From Elysia marginata (Eukaryota; Mollusca; Gastropoda; Plakobranchidae), in the NCBI GenBank assembly GCA_019649035.1, contig BMAT01002928.1:157883-188467 (forward strand): a stretch of 30,585 bases of DNA. Direction: 5' to 3'. Positions within the stretch are counted from its first letter, which is position 1. Each line of letters begins with the position of its first letter. The translations under genes were made by a program, and so were the position numbers. The notes under the pieces were generated by a model. It saw nothing but the letters and a program-made list of their open reading frames with translations, ran no database searches and had not been told where the DNA came from. This document shows positions 28,914 to 30,585 of this stretch, piece after piece.

Positions 28914-30320
28914 TTAAATGAATTTAATGGCATTTGGTAAGAAAGATTTTCTGTAGCGTTCTAGTCTGCATTTGATGCTTAAAGGCTTTCCTGACCGTTC
29001 AGAGAAACTTATATGGTTGTATAATGGGTGGTTTTTATCTTTTACTATCGATATAATTTTGCTTTGAATTTTACATAGGTGCAATAAGTTCGTGTTTGGA
29101 AACTCGTTATTTGGTTGACAAATGTTATTACATTTCCTTATAATCGAGTCTATTTTTTCTTGTCATCTTCTTGTTTACATTTCCTCCCCAACGAAAGCAA
29201 AACAAACGACACTCTCAATTATCGCTTTATAGAAGAGGCTAAGGAGCATGTTGTCGATGTGGAATGAATTTTATTCACGTAGAAAATACAGACGGGTGTT
29301 CAATTTTTTAGAAGAGTGACAGAGTGGGCGTTCCAGTCTAGCTTGTCGTCAATAGTTACTCCAAGATGACTTAAACAATTCTGCGCGCTCGACTTCTTCG
29401 TTATTAATAAAGACAGGCAGCAGAGGCGTTTTTTCTTTTCTGAAATCAATAATAACCTCTTTTGTTTTCTTAACGTTTAGGAGCAAAAAATTATCTTCGC
29501 ACCATTTAACAAAACTTTTTATGCTTTCTCTATAGTTATTCTCATCTTTAGTTATCAAACCTTGAATCGAGGTGTCATCGGCAAATTTCAGGACATTGAT
29601 ATCGCCAGTGTTTTGGGATACACATGCGTTAGAGTAGACAGTGAAACGAACCGGCGACAACACAGCTCCTCGTGATGCTCCTGTGTTAGTTATAATTATT
29701 TTGGATACAACACTATGACTACAGTTATCTGTTTTACTGTTTGACAGTTTGACAAATTGCGGTCTAAACGTTAAAAAGTCCAGAATCCAAGCTATCAAAT
29801 TTGTATTCAGGTTCATCTTACTTAATTTAGAGATAACCAGGTGCGGTTGAATGGTGTTAAAAGCAGAGGAAAAGTCTATGAACAGTATTCTGCAATAACT
29901 TCTAGGTACATCAAGATGTTTGTAAATATTCTGCAAAAACACAAGAATTGCATCTTCTACACTTCTTTTCTCTCTATACGCAAACTGCAAGGGATCTGGA
30001 AAAACAGAGAAACATCTTTTCACTTCTTTAACAATAATTTTCTCTAAACACTTTGTAACAATGGATGTCAGGGCGACTGGCCTAAGATCATTAAGCTCTT
30101 TGACTTGAGATTTTTTAGGGACAGGGAATATCTCTGATGTTTTCCAAGCTGGTGGCAATTTATGCTCTGCTATAGACATGTTAAACAAGACCGCGTAAAT
30201 AGATTTAAGTTCGTCAGAACAGTGCTTCAGAATCCAACCTTTCAATCCGTCCGGTCCGCTTGATTTTCTCTCATTAACCTTTCTATAGACACGAGCAACC
30301 TCATCCTCACTTACAATATA
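28914..30320 (-). pseudogene. Rex1/CR1-like LINE reverse transcriptase, disabled
   Basis: The longest frame (30320 to 29346) starts IVSEDEVARVYRKVN, then KSSGPDGLKGWILKHC (RT domain 0/1), LRPVALTSIVTKCLEKIIVK (RT2), FAYREKRSVEDAI, the palm A box FIDFSSAFNTIQPHL, AWILDFL, TGASRGAVLSPV (normally GAPQGCVLSPL), the catalytic FADDTS box and LLLNVKKTKEVIIDFRK. After a frameshift near 29365-29375 it continues as LGVTIDDKLDWNAH, RLYFLR, LFYKAIIESV, WGGNV, a DKNHPLYNHISFSERSG-like tail and SFLPNAIKFI, ending at TAA 28914-28916. At least four frame changes lie between 29150 and 29375. This is the order of the CR1-group Rex1/Babar-like elements common in fish and invertebrates. The catalytic box is intact but the protein cannot be made. 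Its 5' side is cut at 30320, next to a TA-flanked element. Confidence 0.9.
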
Positions 30321-30438
30321 CAGTCCGACCCGCGAAATTGTGAAACGCGAAATCAGGAATTTCTGTGAAATCGGGAAAAATCCCAGGGAACGGAATTTTT
30401 TCTATCTAAAGTCATCGTGTAATCGGGAAATTTTACCC
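30321..30438 (+). mobile_element. Short CAG-TA element fragment, copy B
   Basis: TA|CAGTCCGACCCGCGAAATTG, then GCGAAATC, TCTAAAGTCATCG and TCGGGAAATTTTACCC; homologous to 26983-27081. It lies exactly at the break of the Rex1-like LINE, so it either inserted there or marks a rearrangement. Confidence 0.7.
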
Positions 30439-30451
30439 GCCTAATCGTTCT

Positions 30452-30585
30452 AATTACAGAACCATAGCGCTCATCAGCCATGCAAGCAAAATACTACTTA
30501 AGATTATCATGAAAAGGCTGGAGAAAAAGATAGAGTTAGAAGTAAGCCAATCGCAAGCTGGTTTCCGAAGAAATAGAGGAACTAG
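30452..30585 (+). pseudogene. RTE-like LINE reverse transcriptase fragment, cut by window edge
   Basis: From 30452 the + strand is open to the window end. It reads NYRTIALISHASKILLKIIM (RT motif 2), then KRLEKKIELEVSQSQAGFRR and NRGTR. This matches RTE-type endonuclease/RT proteins, where N-Y-R-x-I-x-L-I-S-H-x-S-K precedes Q-A-G-F-R-x-x-R-G-T-R-D. The frame is intact over about 44 codons. What lies to the right cannot be seen. It is a different family from the Rex1-like LINE on the opposite strand 130 bp away. Confidence 0.85.

Larger units (their letters stand above)
26799..30585 (+). other. PUF60 intron 3, running off the window
   Basis: Begins GTAGAT. No following exon (expected QLTNLQ-like or RRM1 sequence) is found in the remaining 3.8 kb, which is largely transposon-derived. 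Confidence 0.75.

Noticed and set aside
29841-30047. 68-codon + strand frame
   Set aside because: It is the antisense shadow of the Rex1-like RT.
1-30585. CRISPR array or bacterial operon
   Set aside because: No spaced direct repeats of that kind; spliceosomal introns and LINEs show a eukaryotic nuclear genome.

Overview
The window looks like nuclear DNA from an invertebrate metazoan. It is AT-rich, has long introns with GT-AG boundaries, carries GA/CT microsatellites, and is dense in eroded LINEs, a tRNA-derived SINE and cut-and-paste DNA transposons. The TE mix and the recurrent word TCTAGATC would fit a mollusc, but the sequence alone does not fix the taxon. There are two assembly gaps: NNN at 9112-9114 and 191 N at 18426-18616.

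Only one host gene can be supported: the 5' part of a PUF60 (poly(U)-binding splicing factor, half pint) orthologue on the + strand. Three coding exons (16275-16544, 19431-19503, 26584-26798) join in frame to give 186 residues. They end in the diagnostic segment [20 protein letters not shown] just before RRM1. The RRM exons lie beyond the right edge. A GC-rich stretch with an NRF1-like motif about 430 bp upstream of the ATG is a plausible promoter.

Layout. 1-15.8 kb has no host gene I can support. It holds a LINE ORF2 tail (597-1049), a GA-rich tract (1829-2590), an imperfect inverted repeat (5134-5227), a degenerate RTE-type LINE on the minus strand (about 6550-7250), and two direct copies of an unclassified long repeat (7765-11450 and 13190-14445). 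The first copy is split by about 2.5 kb containing a pogo-like element, which itself holds a SINE with a perfect 12-bp target duplication. An RTE tail lies at 15384-15458. PUF60 intron 1 (16545-19430) has two perfect hairpins and a TA-flanked pogo/Tc1-like element. Intron 2 (19504-26583) has a TTAA-flanked piggyBac deletion derivative that keeps an acidic transposase N-terminus. It also has a cluster of strong splice signals that looks like a poison exon. Intron 3 (26799 onward) has a short CAG-TA element, a 113-bp tandem duplication, a Rex1/CR1-like LINE on the minus strand (28914-30320) and, at the edge, an RTE-like RT fragment on the + strand.

The most biologically suggestive signal is the possible U-tract-preceded poison exon inside a gene that encodes a U-tract-binding splicing factor. 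I found no convincing undescribed multi-gene system.
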